A DNA stretch of 64,000 bases. Source: an uncultured Campylobacter sp. (GTDB taxonomy: Bacteria > Campylobacterota > Campylobacteria > Campylobacterales > Campylobacteraceae). The stretch covers positions 1 to 64,000 of the forward strand of contig NZ_CALHGM010000009.1 of NCBI RefSeq assembly GCF_938030145.1. The letters run 5' to 3'. A program made the position numbers and the translations under genes. Under the pieces are notes generated by a model. It made no database searches. It was not told the origin of the DNA and saw nothing but the letters and a program-made list of their open reading frames with translations. Shown here piece by piece: positions 52,868 through 61,290 of the stretch (within the stretch, counting starts at the first letter, position 1; each line of letters starts with the position of its first letter).

Positions 52868-52943
52868 TGGAGCTGGTGGACGGGATCGAACCGCCGACCC
52901 ACTGCTTACAAGGCAGTAGCTCTACCAGCTGAGCTACACCAGC
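52868..52943 (-). tRNA. trnT: tRNA-Thr (TGT anticodon)
   Basis: 76 bases including CCA. The acceptor stem is GCTGGTG/CACCAGC and the anticodon TGT lies in CTGCCTTGTAAGCAG. It is the first tRNA after the consensus promoter. Confidence 0.96.
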
Positions 52944-52963
52944 ATTTTGAAATTGAAGTGGCA

Positions 52964-52992
52964 ATTATAACCGAAAAATCCCCAATTGTCAA
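52964..52992 (-). promoter_or_regulatory. Consensus sigma70 promoter of the tRNA-tuf cluster
   Basis: On the minus strand TTGACA (52987-52992) and TATAAT (52964-52969) are separated by exactly 17 bases. Both hexamers are perfect, which is unusual in Campylobacter, where the -35 is normally weak. It lies 20 bases before tRNA-Thr(UGU) and would drive the tRNAs and tuf. Confidence 0.85.
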
Positions 52993-53032
52993 GGCTAAAA
53001 CAGCCTATTTTAAAATTTCATAAAATTTCTGC

Positions 53033-53038
53033 TATAAT
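53033..53038 (+). promoter_or_regulatory. -10 box (TATAAT) for the small membrane protein at 53070
   Basis: TATAAT in CTGCTATAATGCGCGC, 31 bases before the ATG at 53070. Confidence 0.55.
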
Positions 53039-53069
53039 GCGCGCAATTTTAAATTTTAAGGAATTTTAT

Positions 53070-53282
53070 ATGAAAATCGTACCTTGGATCATAATAGTTT
53101 TTATGATTTATTTGATTTATTATTTTATCTCCCGCTCCGAAAAGCGTCTAAATACCCTTGAAAAGCGCCTAAATAAGATAGAAGAAAACTTAAGCGAGAT
53201 AAAAAAAGCTACCGAAGCCAACAGGCTTTTGATTGAAGAAGCAAAGCTGGACTCTGAAGATGACGCAAAAGAGCAAGAATAA
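53070..53282 (+). CDS. Small membrane-anchored coiled-coil protein
   Basis: A 70-residue protein with one N-terminal membrane helix (about residues 4-22) and a charged coiled-coil tail (KRLNTLEKRLNKIEENLSEI) ending with an acidic stretch. I do not recognise the family. I start at the ATG at 53070, which has AAGGAATT before it, rather than the in-frame codon at 52986, which would lie upstream of the -10 box. Confidence 0.72.
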   Translation: MKIVPWIIIVFMIYLIYYFISRSEKRLNTLEKRLNKIEENLSEIKKATEANRLLIEEAKLDSEDDAKEQE

Positions 53283-53898
53283 AATTAAATTTAAATCCAT
53301 GATTTCACTAGCTTAGCCTTTTTGCCAAATATCTCGTACTGAAAATTGTGAGTATATTTTATGCATACTTTGACATTTTTGAAAGAAATTTTGCCCCAAC
53401 GTCAAAACCACAAAGCGCAAGAAGCCCATGCGTAACTAATTTGAAATTTTACGAAATTTAAAATTCGCGCTTTAAGCCTGCTGCGCCAAGCAAATCCGCG
53501 CAAATCAATAAATCAAAATTCCAGCCATTAGCCGCAAATTCCATAGAACTTCAAATAATGCCACGTAAAATTAAAATTCTGCCAAAATCCATCTTACAAT
53601 TCAACTCCTTAAAATTTTGCGCAAATCCCTCAGCTAAAATTCTAAACTACAAAATTTTAGTATTTAAAATCATATTGCTCAATCCCACCGCAGCAGCAAA
53701 GCCTATGGGTTCGCACCGCACGCCACTTCAGGCTGATATATCCGAAAGCTTAAAAGCGTAGACCACAACCTCTGCAAGCTAATGATAAAATTTCATCATA
53801 ATTTTTAAAAATCAAAATTTAAAAAGCACAGAATTTTACCCCAGGATTTGAATTGAGTAAAAAGACGGCGAAATGCAGGAGCTTCTAAAACGCAAAAT
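53283..53898. other. Intergenic, no gene seen
   Basis: The space between two converging genes. It is rich in AAATTT/AAAATT stretches (53440-53680) but lacks the strong palindromes seen elsewhere. The open frame at 53558-53761 has no ribosome binding site and is composed of these stretches. Confidence 0.45.
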
Positions 53899-55203
53899 TT
53901 ATCCATTGGAATTTTCCTCGCCCACAAGCGCTTCAGCGATGAGTTCCAGCGGATTTACGCACCTCATCTGCGAGCCACTTAAAGAAAGCGAGTTATTTAG
54001 CTGCATCCTGCACGCGCTGCACTCGGCAGAAACTACGCGCACGGGTAAATCCGCCATTGCGCGCGCCTTAGCTAATCCTGCTTCACGCGCGAGCTCGTAA
54101 CGCTCGGTCTGCATCGTCACACCGCCAAATCCGCAGCATTTATTAAGTTCATCCATCTCGATTATTTCGTAGTTTTGAGCGAGCAAGCCGCGCGGCTCTT
54201 TCCAAATACCCTGCATTTTGCGGGCATGGCACGGATCGTGATAAGTAATCGCTAAAGCCCTTTTGCCGCGGCGCATCAAAAGATCACTTAAGTTTGTAAA
54301 TTTATAAAAGTATTCGCTCGCCATAAAAATTTTACTCGCAAGCTTTTGCGCACGGGCTTTCCATTGCGGCTCGTTTTCAAAAAAATGCGCGTAATCCACC
54401 CGCAGCATTGCAGAGCACGTAGCCTCGGGCACTATAATCGCATCAAGAGCAGGCAGAGCTTTTTCGAAATATGCTATATTAAATTTTGCCACGCGTTCAA
54501 CCGCTGCAAAATCTCCCGTAAAATACGCAGGGGCGCCGCAACAGGCTTGTTCCTTCATTAAATTTACGTTTAGCTTTAGCGCTCGCGCGATATGTAAAAT
54601 CGCCTCGCCTACGCCCGTGTAAGCGTAGTTTGCCATGCAGCCTATAAAAATTCCGATAGTTTTTTCGCCGCCGTTGTCGATAAATTCTGCGTGCGAGTTC
54701 ATAAAGCTCTTTTTCGCAGGAGCAGGCAACAAGCGCTCTTTTTTAAGTAGTGGCAAGTCAAATCTAGGCGACATAGAGCTTTGCGTATCTTTTCGCATCT
54801 TAAAGCCACAGCTAAGAAACACGTATCCAAGCGCTGCTGCTAGATCCAGCGCTTTGCGGTGCCCGAGCAGCCAAAACGCAGCTTTTTTGTACCACGCGAT
54901 GCCAAATTTTTCCGCAATGCGCGCGCGAACATTCTCGATTGCCGTATCTATGGGCAAAGACTCGCCGCAAATATCTACGCAGTTGGTGCATAAAAAGCAG
55001 CTTTCAAAAATTTTCTTAGTGTTTTTATCAAGCTTTAGCTCATTTCTGCCGTAAGCGCCCAAAAGATCCACAAATCCGCGCGGGCTCGTTACTTCATCGC
55101 CGTTAATGCCATGAACCGTGCAGACTTGGATACATTTACCACATTTTACGCAGCGCTCGCTAAGTGCCGCAAAATCGAACGCTACAAGCTTTGCCCTACT
55201 CAT
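53899..55203 (-). CDS. (Fe-S)-binding protein of the CCG-domain oxidoreductase type
   Basis: A 434-residue protein like GlpC/GlcF and the succinate:quinone-type CCG proteins. Two [4Fe-4S] ferredoxin clusters lie near the N-terminus: Cys18, 21, 24, 28, and Cys69, 72, 75, 79. Two CCG-type domains follow (CCGAPAYFTGD, then DPCHARKM...CCGFGGV). It passes electrons for an oxidoreductase, but no catalytic partner gene is next to it. As I recall, this is the counterpart of the ferredoxin-type gene after hemN in C. jejuni. It lies 11 bases after hemN. Confidence 0.85.
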   Translation of the reverse strand: MSRAKLVAFDFAALSERCVKCGKCIQVCTVHGINGDEVTSPRGFVDLLGAYGRNELKLDKNTKKIFESCFLCTNCVDICGESLPIDTAIENVRARIAEKFGIAWYKKAAFWLLGHRKALDLAAALGYVFLSCGFKMRKDTQSSMSPRFDLPLLKKERLLPAPAKKSFMNSHAEFIDNGGEKTIGIFIGCMANYAYTGVGEAILHIARALKLNVNLMKEQACCGAPAYFTGDFAAVERVAKFNIAYFEKALPALDAIIVPEATCSAMLRVDYAHFFENEPQWKARAQKLASKIFMASEYFYKFTNLSDLLMRRGKRALAITYHDPCHARKMQGIWKEPRGLLAQNYEIIEMDELNKCCGFGGVTMQTERYELAREAGLAKARAMADLPVRVVSAECSACRMQLNNSLSLSGSQMRCVNPLELIAEALVGEENSNG

Positions 55204-55214
55204 AGCCGCGCCGC

Positions 55215-56579
55215 TTAGACGGTTTTAGAAAAGCGTTTCTCGCCCAAATTTTTATCCATATACTCATCAAAGCACATCGCGATATTACGGATCAAAAGCG
55301 TGCCGGTGGGTGTTACGGAAATTCTATGCGGCGAGACTTGTACGAAATCCTTTAGCGCCTCAAGCTGCTTTAGGCTCGCGCCGAAATGCTCGAAAAATTT
55401 TATCTTAAATTTCTCCTCTATCGCTTCTATATCAACGCAAAAATTACTCATCAGCCCCATAATCACCTCTTTGCGCAGCAGATCCTCTTTATTTAGCAAA
55501 ATGCCCTTGCAATACGGCAGCCTGCCTGCATCGATCGCAGCTTCATACGCGTCCATATCTTTGAAATTTTGCGCGTAGTGGCGTGCGCCCTCGCCGATGC
55601 TGGTTAGCCCGATGCCGATCAGATCGGCGCCGCCCTTGGTCGTATAGCCTTGGAAATTACGGTGCAGCGAGCCGTTTTTAAGCGCGGCGTGAAGCTCATC
55701 GGCGGGCTTTGAGTAGTGATCCATACCGATCATCTCATATCCGTTCGCGCTTAAAAAATCGTGCGTAAATTTTAAAATTTCAAGCTTCACTTTAGGCTCC
55801 GGCAAGGTCGTTTCGTCAAATTTACGCATAGATTTTTTGATCCACGGCACGTGCGCGTAGTTAAAGATCGCAAAGCGGTCCGGATCAAGCGAAAGCGCAA
55901 GCTCCAGCGTGTGCTTAAAGCTAGCTAGGCTCTGATACGGAAGACCGTAGATCAGATCCATATTTATCGATTTTATCCCTCTCTCTCGCGCCATGGCTAT
56001 GACATCCCTCGTAAGCTCGAAAGGCTGGATGCGGTGGATCTCCTTTTGCACTTGCGGATCGAAGTCCTGCACGCCGTAGCTGATGCGGTTAAAGCCGTTT
56101 GAGACGAGCACGTCTAGCTGCTCGGCGTTTAAAAACCGCGGATCGATCTCGCAGCTGATCTCGGCTTCGGGGCTAAAATTTGTAAAATATTTTTTGATAT
56201 TTTTTATGTGGCGCGCGAGCTGTTCGGCGCTAAAATACGTAGGAGTGCCGCCGCCGAAGTGCATCTGCACGACCTGGCGCGAGCCGTCCACAACGCCGCT
56301 TAAAATTTGCATTTCGCGCTCGATATAGTCCAAATACCGATCCATCTTGTCGCGCTTGCCCGTGTATATTACGTTGCAGCCGCAAAAATAACAGGCGGAG
56401 CGGCAAAACGGCATGTGAAAGTAAAGCGACAGCGGCGTAGAGCTTTTCTGATTTTTCAGTTCGTTCAAATACCCGTCGTAACTGAAGTTTTCACTAAATT
56501 CCAAAGCGGTCGGATAGCTCGTGTAGCGCGGTCCAGGGCGCGAAAATTTCGCATAAGCGTCGAAGTCTATGCTATTCAC
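55215..56579 (-). CDS. hemN: Oxygen-independent coproporphyrinogen III oxidase
   Basis: A 454-residue radical-SAM enzyme that decarboxylates coproporphyrinogen III to protoporphyrinogen IX for haem synthesis without oxygen. The cluster motif is Cys59-x3-Cys63-x2-Cys66 in HMPFCRSACYFCGC, and GGGTPTY binds AdoMet. The length matches the HemN (not HemW) type. It overlaps DUF2603 by 8 bases. hemB lies in the same leftward run, so two haem-pathway genes are grouped. Confidence 0.94.
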   Translation of the reverse strand: MNSIDFDAYAKFSRPGPRYTSYPTALEFSENFSYDGYLNELKNQKSSTPLSLYFHMPFCRSACYFCGCNVIYTGKRDKMDRYLDYIEREMQILSGVVDGSRQVVQMHFGGGTPTYFSAEQLARHIKNIKKYFTNFSPEAEISCEIDPRFLNAEQLDVLVSNGFNRISYGVQDFDPQVQKEIHRIQPFELTRDVIAMARERGIKSINMDLIYGLPYQSLASFKHTLELALSLDPDRFAIFNYAHVPWIKKSMRKFDETTLPEPKVKLEILKFTHDFLSANGYEMIGMDHYSKPADELHAALKNGSLHRNFQGYTTKGGADLIGIGLTSIGEGARHYAQNFKDMDAYEAAIDAGRLPYCKGILLNKEDLLRKEVIMGLMSNFCVDIEAIEEKFKIKFFEHFGASLKQLEALKDFVQVSPHRISVTPTGTLLIRNIAMCFDEYMDKNLGEKRFSKTV

Positions 56580-57054
56580 GGCCGCCCGCCTTGGTTTTGA
56601 TAAGCTCTTCGATGTCGATGAAAAGGTTTGGATGCAGGCTTTTTACGCGTGAGACGACGGCATCGACGTCTAAGCTTAATCTTTTTGCACTCGGATTTGC
56701 GCCCGTAAGCCTTCTGATCTCGTCCATACACACGATCCACGCGTCGCCGAAATCCACCGGCGTATGCTGCAAGATCGAGCGCTCAAGCTTGAGATTAAAA
56801 TTTTCCTGCATCGCGTTTTTGGTCGCGGCGATGAGATTTGCAAGCGATTTTATCGAGATCATCGTGTGCACTTTGTTATTTTCGTCGATGCCAAACCACG
56901 GCTCCTCGTCGCTCCACGAGCCACTTTTTAAAGTGAGTTTTTTCTCGTTGTCCTCGCCCTGCGAAATTTCAAAAACCGTCCTTTTCGAACTATCCAGCCC
57001 GAAAAATTCGCTCGCTTTGTCGATCTTTTTTAACGCTTTCTCTTTTTCTTCCAT
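56572..57054 (-). CDS. DUF2603 family protein
   Basis: A 160-residue soluble, charged protein with alternating acidic and basic stretches and no known catalytic motif. The DUF2603 family, as I recall, is confined to epsilonproteobacteria and lies between argF and hemN in C. jejuni too. It lies 14 bases after argF. Function unknown. Confidence 0.8.
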   Translation of the reverse strand: MEEKEKALKKIDKASEFFGLDSSKRTVFEISQGEDNEKKLTLKSGSWSDEEPWFGIDENNKVHTMISIKSLANLIAATKNAMQENFNLKLERSILQHTPVDFGDAWIVCMDEIRRLTGANPSAKRLSLDVDAVVSRVKSLHPNLFIDIEELIKTKAGGRE

Positions 57055-57068
57055 GCTTTCTCCTAAAT

Positions 57069-57992
57069 TTACCTTCTTTGATTCAGCCAGACCATAACGC
57101 CTTTTTGCGCGTGCACGCGATTTTCCGCCTCTGCAAAAATTTCATCCGCGTGCGTTTCAAACACGGCCTCGCTCACCTCGTATCCGCGGTACGCCGGTAG
57201 GCAGTGCAAAAAGATCGCGTTTTTTTCAGCCAGAGCCATTAAGCTTTCATCCACGCAAAAGCCCGCAAAGTCGCGAATCCTTTGCTCCTTTTCGGCTTCT
57301 TGCCCCATCGAGACCCAGGTATCGGTCGTCACGACGTTTGCGCCCGCTACGGCTTCTTTTATATCGTTCGTTATTAAAATTTTAGCGCCTGAAATTTTAG
57401 CATTTTCTTGCGCCTGCGCCAGTATCTGCGGATCGGCCTCGTAGCCCACGGGCGTCGCTATTCGCAGCTCAAAGCCAAGCTTTGAGGCTAACATAAGCCA
57501 CGAGTGCGTCATATTGTTGCCGTCGCCCACGTACGCGGCTTTTATCTTTGAAATTGGGATGCCGCACTCCACGATCGTCATTAGATCCGCCATCAGCTGC
57601 ACGGGATGAAATTTATCGCTTAACCCGTTTATCACCGGCACGCGGCTAAATTCCGCAAGCTCTATTAGCGTCTCGTGGCGATTTACGCGCGCCATGATTA
57701 GATCGCACATTCGCGAGATCACGCGCGCAGTGTCTTTGATAGACTCGCCTCGCCCGAGCTGGATGTCGCGACTGCTCAAAAACAGCGCGTGTCCGCCTAG
57801 CTCGTTCATCCCCACGTCAAAGCTAACGCGCGTTCTAGTCGAGCTTTTTTCAAATATCATCGCTAATTTTTGATCTTTTAAATACGGCTTAAAATTTCGC
57901 GCCTTAGCCTCTTTTTTAATCTCAAACGCTAAATTTAAAATCTCGATTATCTCGTCTTTGCTAAAATTGTTTAACGTAAGAAAGTGCCTCAT
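57069..57992 (-). CDS. argF: Ornithine carbamoyltransferase
   Basis: ArgF makes citrulline from ornithine and carbamoyl phosphate in arginine synthesis. The 307-residue protein has the carbamoyl-phosphate-binding SSTRTRVSFD, HPVQLMADLMT, the ornithine loop DTWVSMGQE, and HCLPAYRG with the active cysteine. The length is standard. The ATG overlaps the TGA of a small upstream frame (57989-58118), suggesting coupling. No biosynthesis partner is adjacent. Confidence 0.96.
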   Translation of the reverse strand: MRHFLTLNNFSKDEIIEILNLAFEIKKEAKARNFKPYLKDQKLAMIFEKSSTRTRVSFDVGMNELGGHALFLSSRDIQLGRGESIKDTARVISRMCDLIMARVNRHETLIELAEFSRVPVINGLSDKFHPVQLMADLMTIVECGIPISKIKAAYVGDGNNMTHSWLMLASKLGFELRIATPVGYEADPQILAQAQENAKISGAKILITNDIKEAVAGANVVTTDTWVSMGQEAEKEQRIRDFAGFCVDESLMALAEKNAIFLHCLPAYRGYEVSEAVFETHADEIFAEAENRVHAQKGVMVWLNQRR

Positions 57993-58152
57993 TTATCTCC
58001 CTTATATTTTATAAATTTACTAAAAAATTCTTTTAAATCACCTTTCGTCATATCGCCCGCAGCCACCTTTACGACTACGTCTTCCATCGCTGCATAAAAT
58101 TCCTCGTCGTCCAAAACTATAGAATTCGCCGATAAAAACTAGCGTCAAATAT
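57989..58152 (-). pseudogene. Small gene upstream of argF, apparently frameshifted
   Basis: A frame ending with a TGA that overlaps the argF ATG encodes LDDEEFYAAMEDVVVKVAAG... (about 41 residues from a TTG at 58114). A start ATG that overlaps the stop of the 71-residue gene upstream reads MKYLTLVFI in another frame. Removing one T from the TTTTT run (58134-58138) joins the two into a 55-residue protein beginning MKYLTLVLSANSIVLDDEEF. The ATGA overlaps at both ends support a once intact gene. I do not recognise the family. Confidence 0.5.
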
Positions 58153-58153
58153 T

Positions 58154-58369
58154 TCATTTATCCTTTAATCGCTCAAAAACGGCCCTATTGCTCGGCTTAT
58201 CCAGTTTCGCAATAACGGCGCTCGAAAGCTCGTCGAAATTCTCTATGCACTCATCCCCGTTTACGGGTAAAATTTTAGCTTCAAATTTCATCTTTTTTGC
58301 TAGCTTCATCACTGCATCCAAGACGGCTTGCATTTCATTACTTTTAATTTCGAGTGCTATTTTATTCAT
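58154..58369 (-). CDS. Small hypothetical protein after hemB
   Basis: A 71-residue acidic, helical protein (KIALEIKSNEMQAVLDAVMK at the N-terminus). It starts 2 bases after the hemB stop codon and its stop overlaps the start of the next small frame. Size and pairing with the following short gene could suit an antitoxin of a toxin-antitoxin pair, but no motif shows this. Confidence 0.6.
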   Translation of the reverse strand: MNKIALEIKSNEMQAVLDAVMKLAKKMKFEAKILPVNGDECIENFDELSSAVIAKLDKPSNRAVFERLKDK

Positions 58370-58371
58370 CG

Positions 58372-59346
58372 CTAGCCCCTGTTTAAAATTTCCGCGATCT
58401 CTTTGGCGTGATAGGTGATGATCATATCCGCGCCAGCGCGCCTTATGCCTATCATCGTCTCCATCATCACGCGCTCATAATCGATCACGCCCGCCTTCTT
58501 GCCCGCCTGCAGTAGCGAGTATTCGCCGCTTACGTTATATGCGCAAATCGGCAGCAGCGTGCGCTCCCGCAGGTCTCTGATTAGATCCAGATACGCAAGC
58601 GCGGGCTTTATCATCAAGATGTCCGCTCCCTGCGCCTCGTCCTGCAAGCTTTCGTTGATCGCCTCAAATCTATTTGCGGGGTCCATCTGGTAGCTGCTGC
58701 GGTCGCCAAAACTCGGCGCGCTCTCAGCCACGTCGCGAAACGGCCCGTAGTAGCCGCTGGCGAACTTCGTCGAATACGCCATAATCGGCAAATTTTCAAA
58801 TCCGCCGCGATCGAGCGTCTCTCGCAAGGTAGCGATAATGCCGTCCATCATGCCGCTGGGCGCGATCATATCCGCGCCTGCTTTGGCGTGGATGAGCGCT
58901 TGCTGCGCCGAAATTTCAAGCGTCGCGTCGTTATCCACCGTCTGATGCACATGATCGATGATGCCGCAGTGCCCATGGTCGGTGTATTCGCAAAAGCACA
59001 GATCGGTGATGACGAGCAAATTTGGAAATTTAGCCTTTATCGCGCGCAGAGAAGTCGCGATGATGCCGTCCTCGCTTAGCGCGTCCGAGCCGATACTGTC
59101 CTTTAGCGAAGGAATTCCAAAAAGCAAAATTTTATCCAAACCAAGCGATATGAAAATTTCACACTCTTTTAAAATTTCATCCAAGCTCATCTGAAATACG
59201 CCGGGCATCGAGGCGATCTCCTTTTTGATACCGCTTCCTTCCACGACAAAAAGCGGATAGATCAGCGAGCGGGTCTGCAGATCGGTTTGTCGCACCAGAT
59301 CCCTAAGCGCGGGGTTTATTCGTAGCCGTCTAAATCGTTTAAACAT
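58372..59346 (-). CDS. hemB: Delta-aminolevulinic acid dehydratase (porphobilinogen synthase)
   Basis: HemB joins two 5-aminolevulinate molecules into porphobilinogen. The 324-residue protein has the zinc-site cysteines in TDLCFCEYTDHGHCG, the Schiff-base lysine in MIKPALAYLD, and the ICAYNVSGEYS signature. I start at the ATG at 59344-59346 (MFKRFRRLRINPALR) after AAAGGAAA; the in-frame upstream codon at 59382 would overlap the divergent ribA promoter. It is first in the leftward haem/argF run. Confidence 0.96.
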   Translation of the reverse strand: MFKRFRRLRINPALRDLVRQTDLQTRSLIYPLFVVEGSGIKKEIASMPGVFQMSLDEILKECEIFISLGLDKILLFGIPSLKDSIGSDALSEDGIIATSLRAIKAKFPNLLVITDLCFCEYTDHGHCGIIDHVHQTVDNDATLEISAQQALIHAKAGADMIAPSGMMDGIIATLRETLDRGGFENLPIMAYSTKFASGYYGPFRDVAESAPSFGDRSSYQMDPANRFEAINESLQDEAQGADILMIKPALAYLDLIRDLRERTLLPICAYNVSGEYSLLQAGKKAGVIDYERVMMETMIGIRRAGADMIITYHAKEIAEILNRG

Positions 59347-59409
59347 TATTTTTCCTTTTTTAGCTAGAATTGCGGGATTCATAATATCACAATTGGAGTA
59401 AATTTAAGC
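59347..59409. promoter_or_regulatory. Divergent promoter region hemB / ribA
   Basis: 63 bases between the two starts. Plus strand: CATAATATC as -10 and GGAG before ribA. Minus strand: TATTAT (complement of ATAATA, 59380-59387) as -10 and AAAGGAAA before hemB. Both -10 boxes overlap, so the two promoters may interfere. Confidence 0.45.
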
Positions 59410-59970
59410 ATGGATATAAAAATTTCAGAGGTCGCAAATCTCCCCTCCCGTTTCGGAAGCTTCCGCGTTCAGTCGTTCAAGCAAGGAAACAAAGAGCATT
59501 TGGCGATATTTAAGCAACCTTTGGAGGGTGTCGTAAATGTGCGGATCCACTCGGAGTGCCTTACCGGCGATGCGATCGGCAGCCTAAAGTGCGACTGCGG
59601 CGAACAGCTCGAAGCGAGCCTAAAATATATCGAAGCACGCGGCGGCATGGTGATCTATCTGCGTCAAGAGGGGCGCAATATCGGACTTTTTAATAAAATC
59701 AACGCCTACGCGCTGCAAGACCGGGGCCTTGATACGATCGAAGCAAACCATCAGCTCGGCTTCAAAGCGGACGAGCGAACCTACGAGATCGTGGATTTCA
59801 TACTCGCTCATTTTGGAATTTCGCGCATAAACCTGCTTACGAACAACCCGCAAAAGCTGCACGATCTGAAAGTAGAAGTGGTCGCGCGCGTGCCGATCAT
59901 CATCACGCCTAATAAATTTAATGAAAACTATCTGCGCGTCAAAAAAGAGCAGATGGGGCATCTGCTGTGA
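59410..59970 (+). CDS. ribA: GTP cyclohydrolase II
   Basis: RibA opens GTP in the first step of riboflavin synthesis. The 186-residue single-domain protein has zinc cysteines Cys50, Cys61 and Cys63 in HSECLTGDAIGSLKCDCGEQ, and the GTP-binding LRQEGRNIGL. It is the stand-alone form, not fused to RibB. It overlaps rsmG by 4 bases (GTGA). Confidence 0.96.
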   Translation: MDIKISEVANLPSRFGSFRVQSFKQGNKEHLAIFKQPLEGVVNVRIHSECLTGDAIGSLKCDCGEQLEASLKYIEARGGMVIYLRQEGRNIGLFNKINAYALQDRGLDTIEANHQLGFKADERTYEIVDFILAHFGISRINLLTNNPQKLHDLKVEVVARVPIIITPNKFNENYLRVKKEQMGHLL

Positions 59971-60545
59971 AGCTTGCGCTGAGCGAGAGCTTTGGCGAGC
60001 AGGTGGCTAAATTTAAAGCTTGTCTGCAAAAATTTAACCGCGTCCATAGCCTCACGAATTACGATGATTTGGATGCGGTGGTGCGCGACAGCCTAAGCGG
60101 AGTGAATTTCATACCGCGCTACCCGCACATTGCATGCGACATCGGCTCGGGAGCGGGCTTTCCCGGGCTATTTTTGGCGCTCGCACTGCCGCTGTGCGAG
60201 TGGCATCTGTTTGAGCCAAATCAAAAAAAAGCGGCGTTTCTAACCTACGCGAAGGTTAGCCTCGCTCTAGCTAACGTAAAAATCCACGCCGAGCGCGTGC
60301 AAGACGGCGCAAAGCTGCGCGCCGATCTGATAAGCTCGCGAGCGCTGATGAGCGCGCGAAGCTTGGTTGAAATTTGCCGCGGCTTTTACGACGAAAACAC
60401 GACGTTTTTACTCTACAAAGGCTCGGGCGCAGAGACGGAAGCAGAGGAACTCCGCAAGGAATTTGCAAGCGCGAGCTGCGAAATTTTTAGCGGCGAAAAC
60501 GCTTTGAAAAATAGAAAATTTTTAGTGATCAAAGGGGTGAAATAA
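59967..60545 (+). CDS. rsmG: 16S rRNA m7G527 methyltransferase RsmG
   Basis: RsmG methylates N7 of G527 in 16S rRNA; loss gives mild streptomycin resistance in other bacteria. The 192-residue protein has the AdoMet motif CDIGSGAGFPG at 57-67, a little shorter than typical at the N-terminus. The GTG start overlaps ribA. The next gene starts at the stop, so this is a coupled operon. Confidence 0.92.
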   Translation: MKLALSESFGEQVAKFKACLQKFNRVHSLTNYDDLDAVVRDSLSGVNFIPRYPHIACDIGSGAGFPGLFLALALPLCEWHLFEPNQKKAAFLTYAKVSLALANVKIHAERVQDGAKLRADLISSRALMSARSLVEICRGFYDENTTFLLYKGSGAETEAEELRKEFASASCEIFSGENALKNRKFLVIKGVK

Positions 60546-60751
60546 TGGGGAAAATTCTAGCCGTCGCCGTTATCGCGGCGCTCATATATTTTTTGATAGT
60601 GCCTAGATTTCGCGTAAAGAAAAAGGACGATGCGACCGAGCTTTTGGCGTGCGACGAGTGCGGGACGTACTTTAGCAGCGACGAGCTTGCTCTGCGCGAC
60701 AAAAAGCGCCTTTGCAAATCCTGCGAAGCCAAACTAAGGGGCGGCAAATGA
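60545..60751 (+). CDS. PP0621-like membrane-anchored zinc ribbon protein
   Basis: A 68-residue protein with one N-terminal membrane helix (about 3-20) and a zinc ribbon: Cys36-x2-Cys39 and Cys58-x2-Cys61 (CDECGTYF...CKSC). This layout is that of the PP0621 family, function unknown. It overlaps the next gene by 4 bases (ATGA) and begins at the rsmG stop codon. Confidence 0.8.
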   Translation: MGKILAVAVIAALIYFLIVPRFRVKKKDDATELLACDECGTYFSSDELALRDKKRLCKSCEAKLRGGK

Positions 60752-61290
60752 TCATCCTAGGCCACGCGCTCGTGCCCTACGAGCCGCTGTATCTCATCAA
60801 AAACGGCGACGAAGTTTTCAAATACGACAATCTGCTCTTTAAATTTAACGACAAGCTCATCGCCGCGGCGCAAAAGGCGCAGAAAAAATTTAGCGTTATT
60901 ACGAACGATATAAATGAAATTTTACTCGCAAACGGCGCAGGCGCGCGCTTCATCATCGTGGATAAAAAATCAGCCGCAGCCGCGCAAAAACTAGCAAACG
61001 ATTATTTATTCGACGCCAAGATCGCGATGTTTATCGGCTCTGCGCGGGCGTTAAAAGGCCTAGCCGAGCTCGGCATCGATGCGGCGATCTTTAAAGACGC
61101 GATCGCAAACGCGCCCAAATCGCTACTTGCAAGCATCGGAGATAGCGTAGGCTCGAAATTTCACTTCGGGCTTCCGAAAAAAGATGAAATTTTCGGCGGC
61201 GCGCAAAAGCTCGCGGATAAAATTTCGGCTCTGGATAAAAAGCTAAGCGCGCCCGCAGCTGGTAAAAATGACGATATCTGGAAAAAATAG
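60748..61290 (+). CDS. Hypothetical protein, conserved in epsilonproteobacteria
   Basis: A 180-residue soluble protein starting MIILGHALVPYEPLYLIKN, with a helical Lys/Ala-rich C-terminal half. I recognise no domain; the Ala-rich AAQKAQKK and AGAGARFIIVDKKSAAAAQK parts look like a Rossmann-type beta-alpha layout. I start at the ATG overlapping the previous stop, not the in-frame upstream one at 60712. It is last in the ribA-rsmG-PP0621 run. Confidence 0.7.
   Translation: MIILGHALVPYEPLYLIKNGDEVFKYDNLLFKFNDKLIAAAQKAQKKFSVITNDINEILLANGAGARFIIVDKKSAAAAQKLANDYLFDAKIAMFIGSARALKGLAELGIDAAIFKDAIANAPKSLLASIGDSVGSKFHFGLPKKDEIFGGAQKLADKISALDKKLSAPAAGKNDDIWKK

Noticed and set aside
53558..53761. 67-codon open frame before the Fe-S protein gene
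   Set aside because: Made mostly of AAATTT stretches, no ribosome binding site, no similarity.
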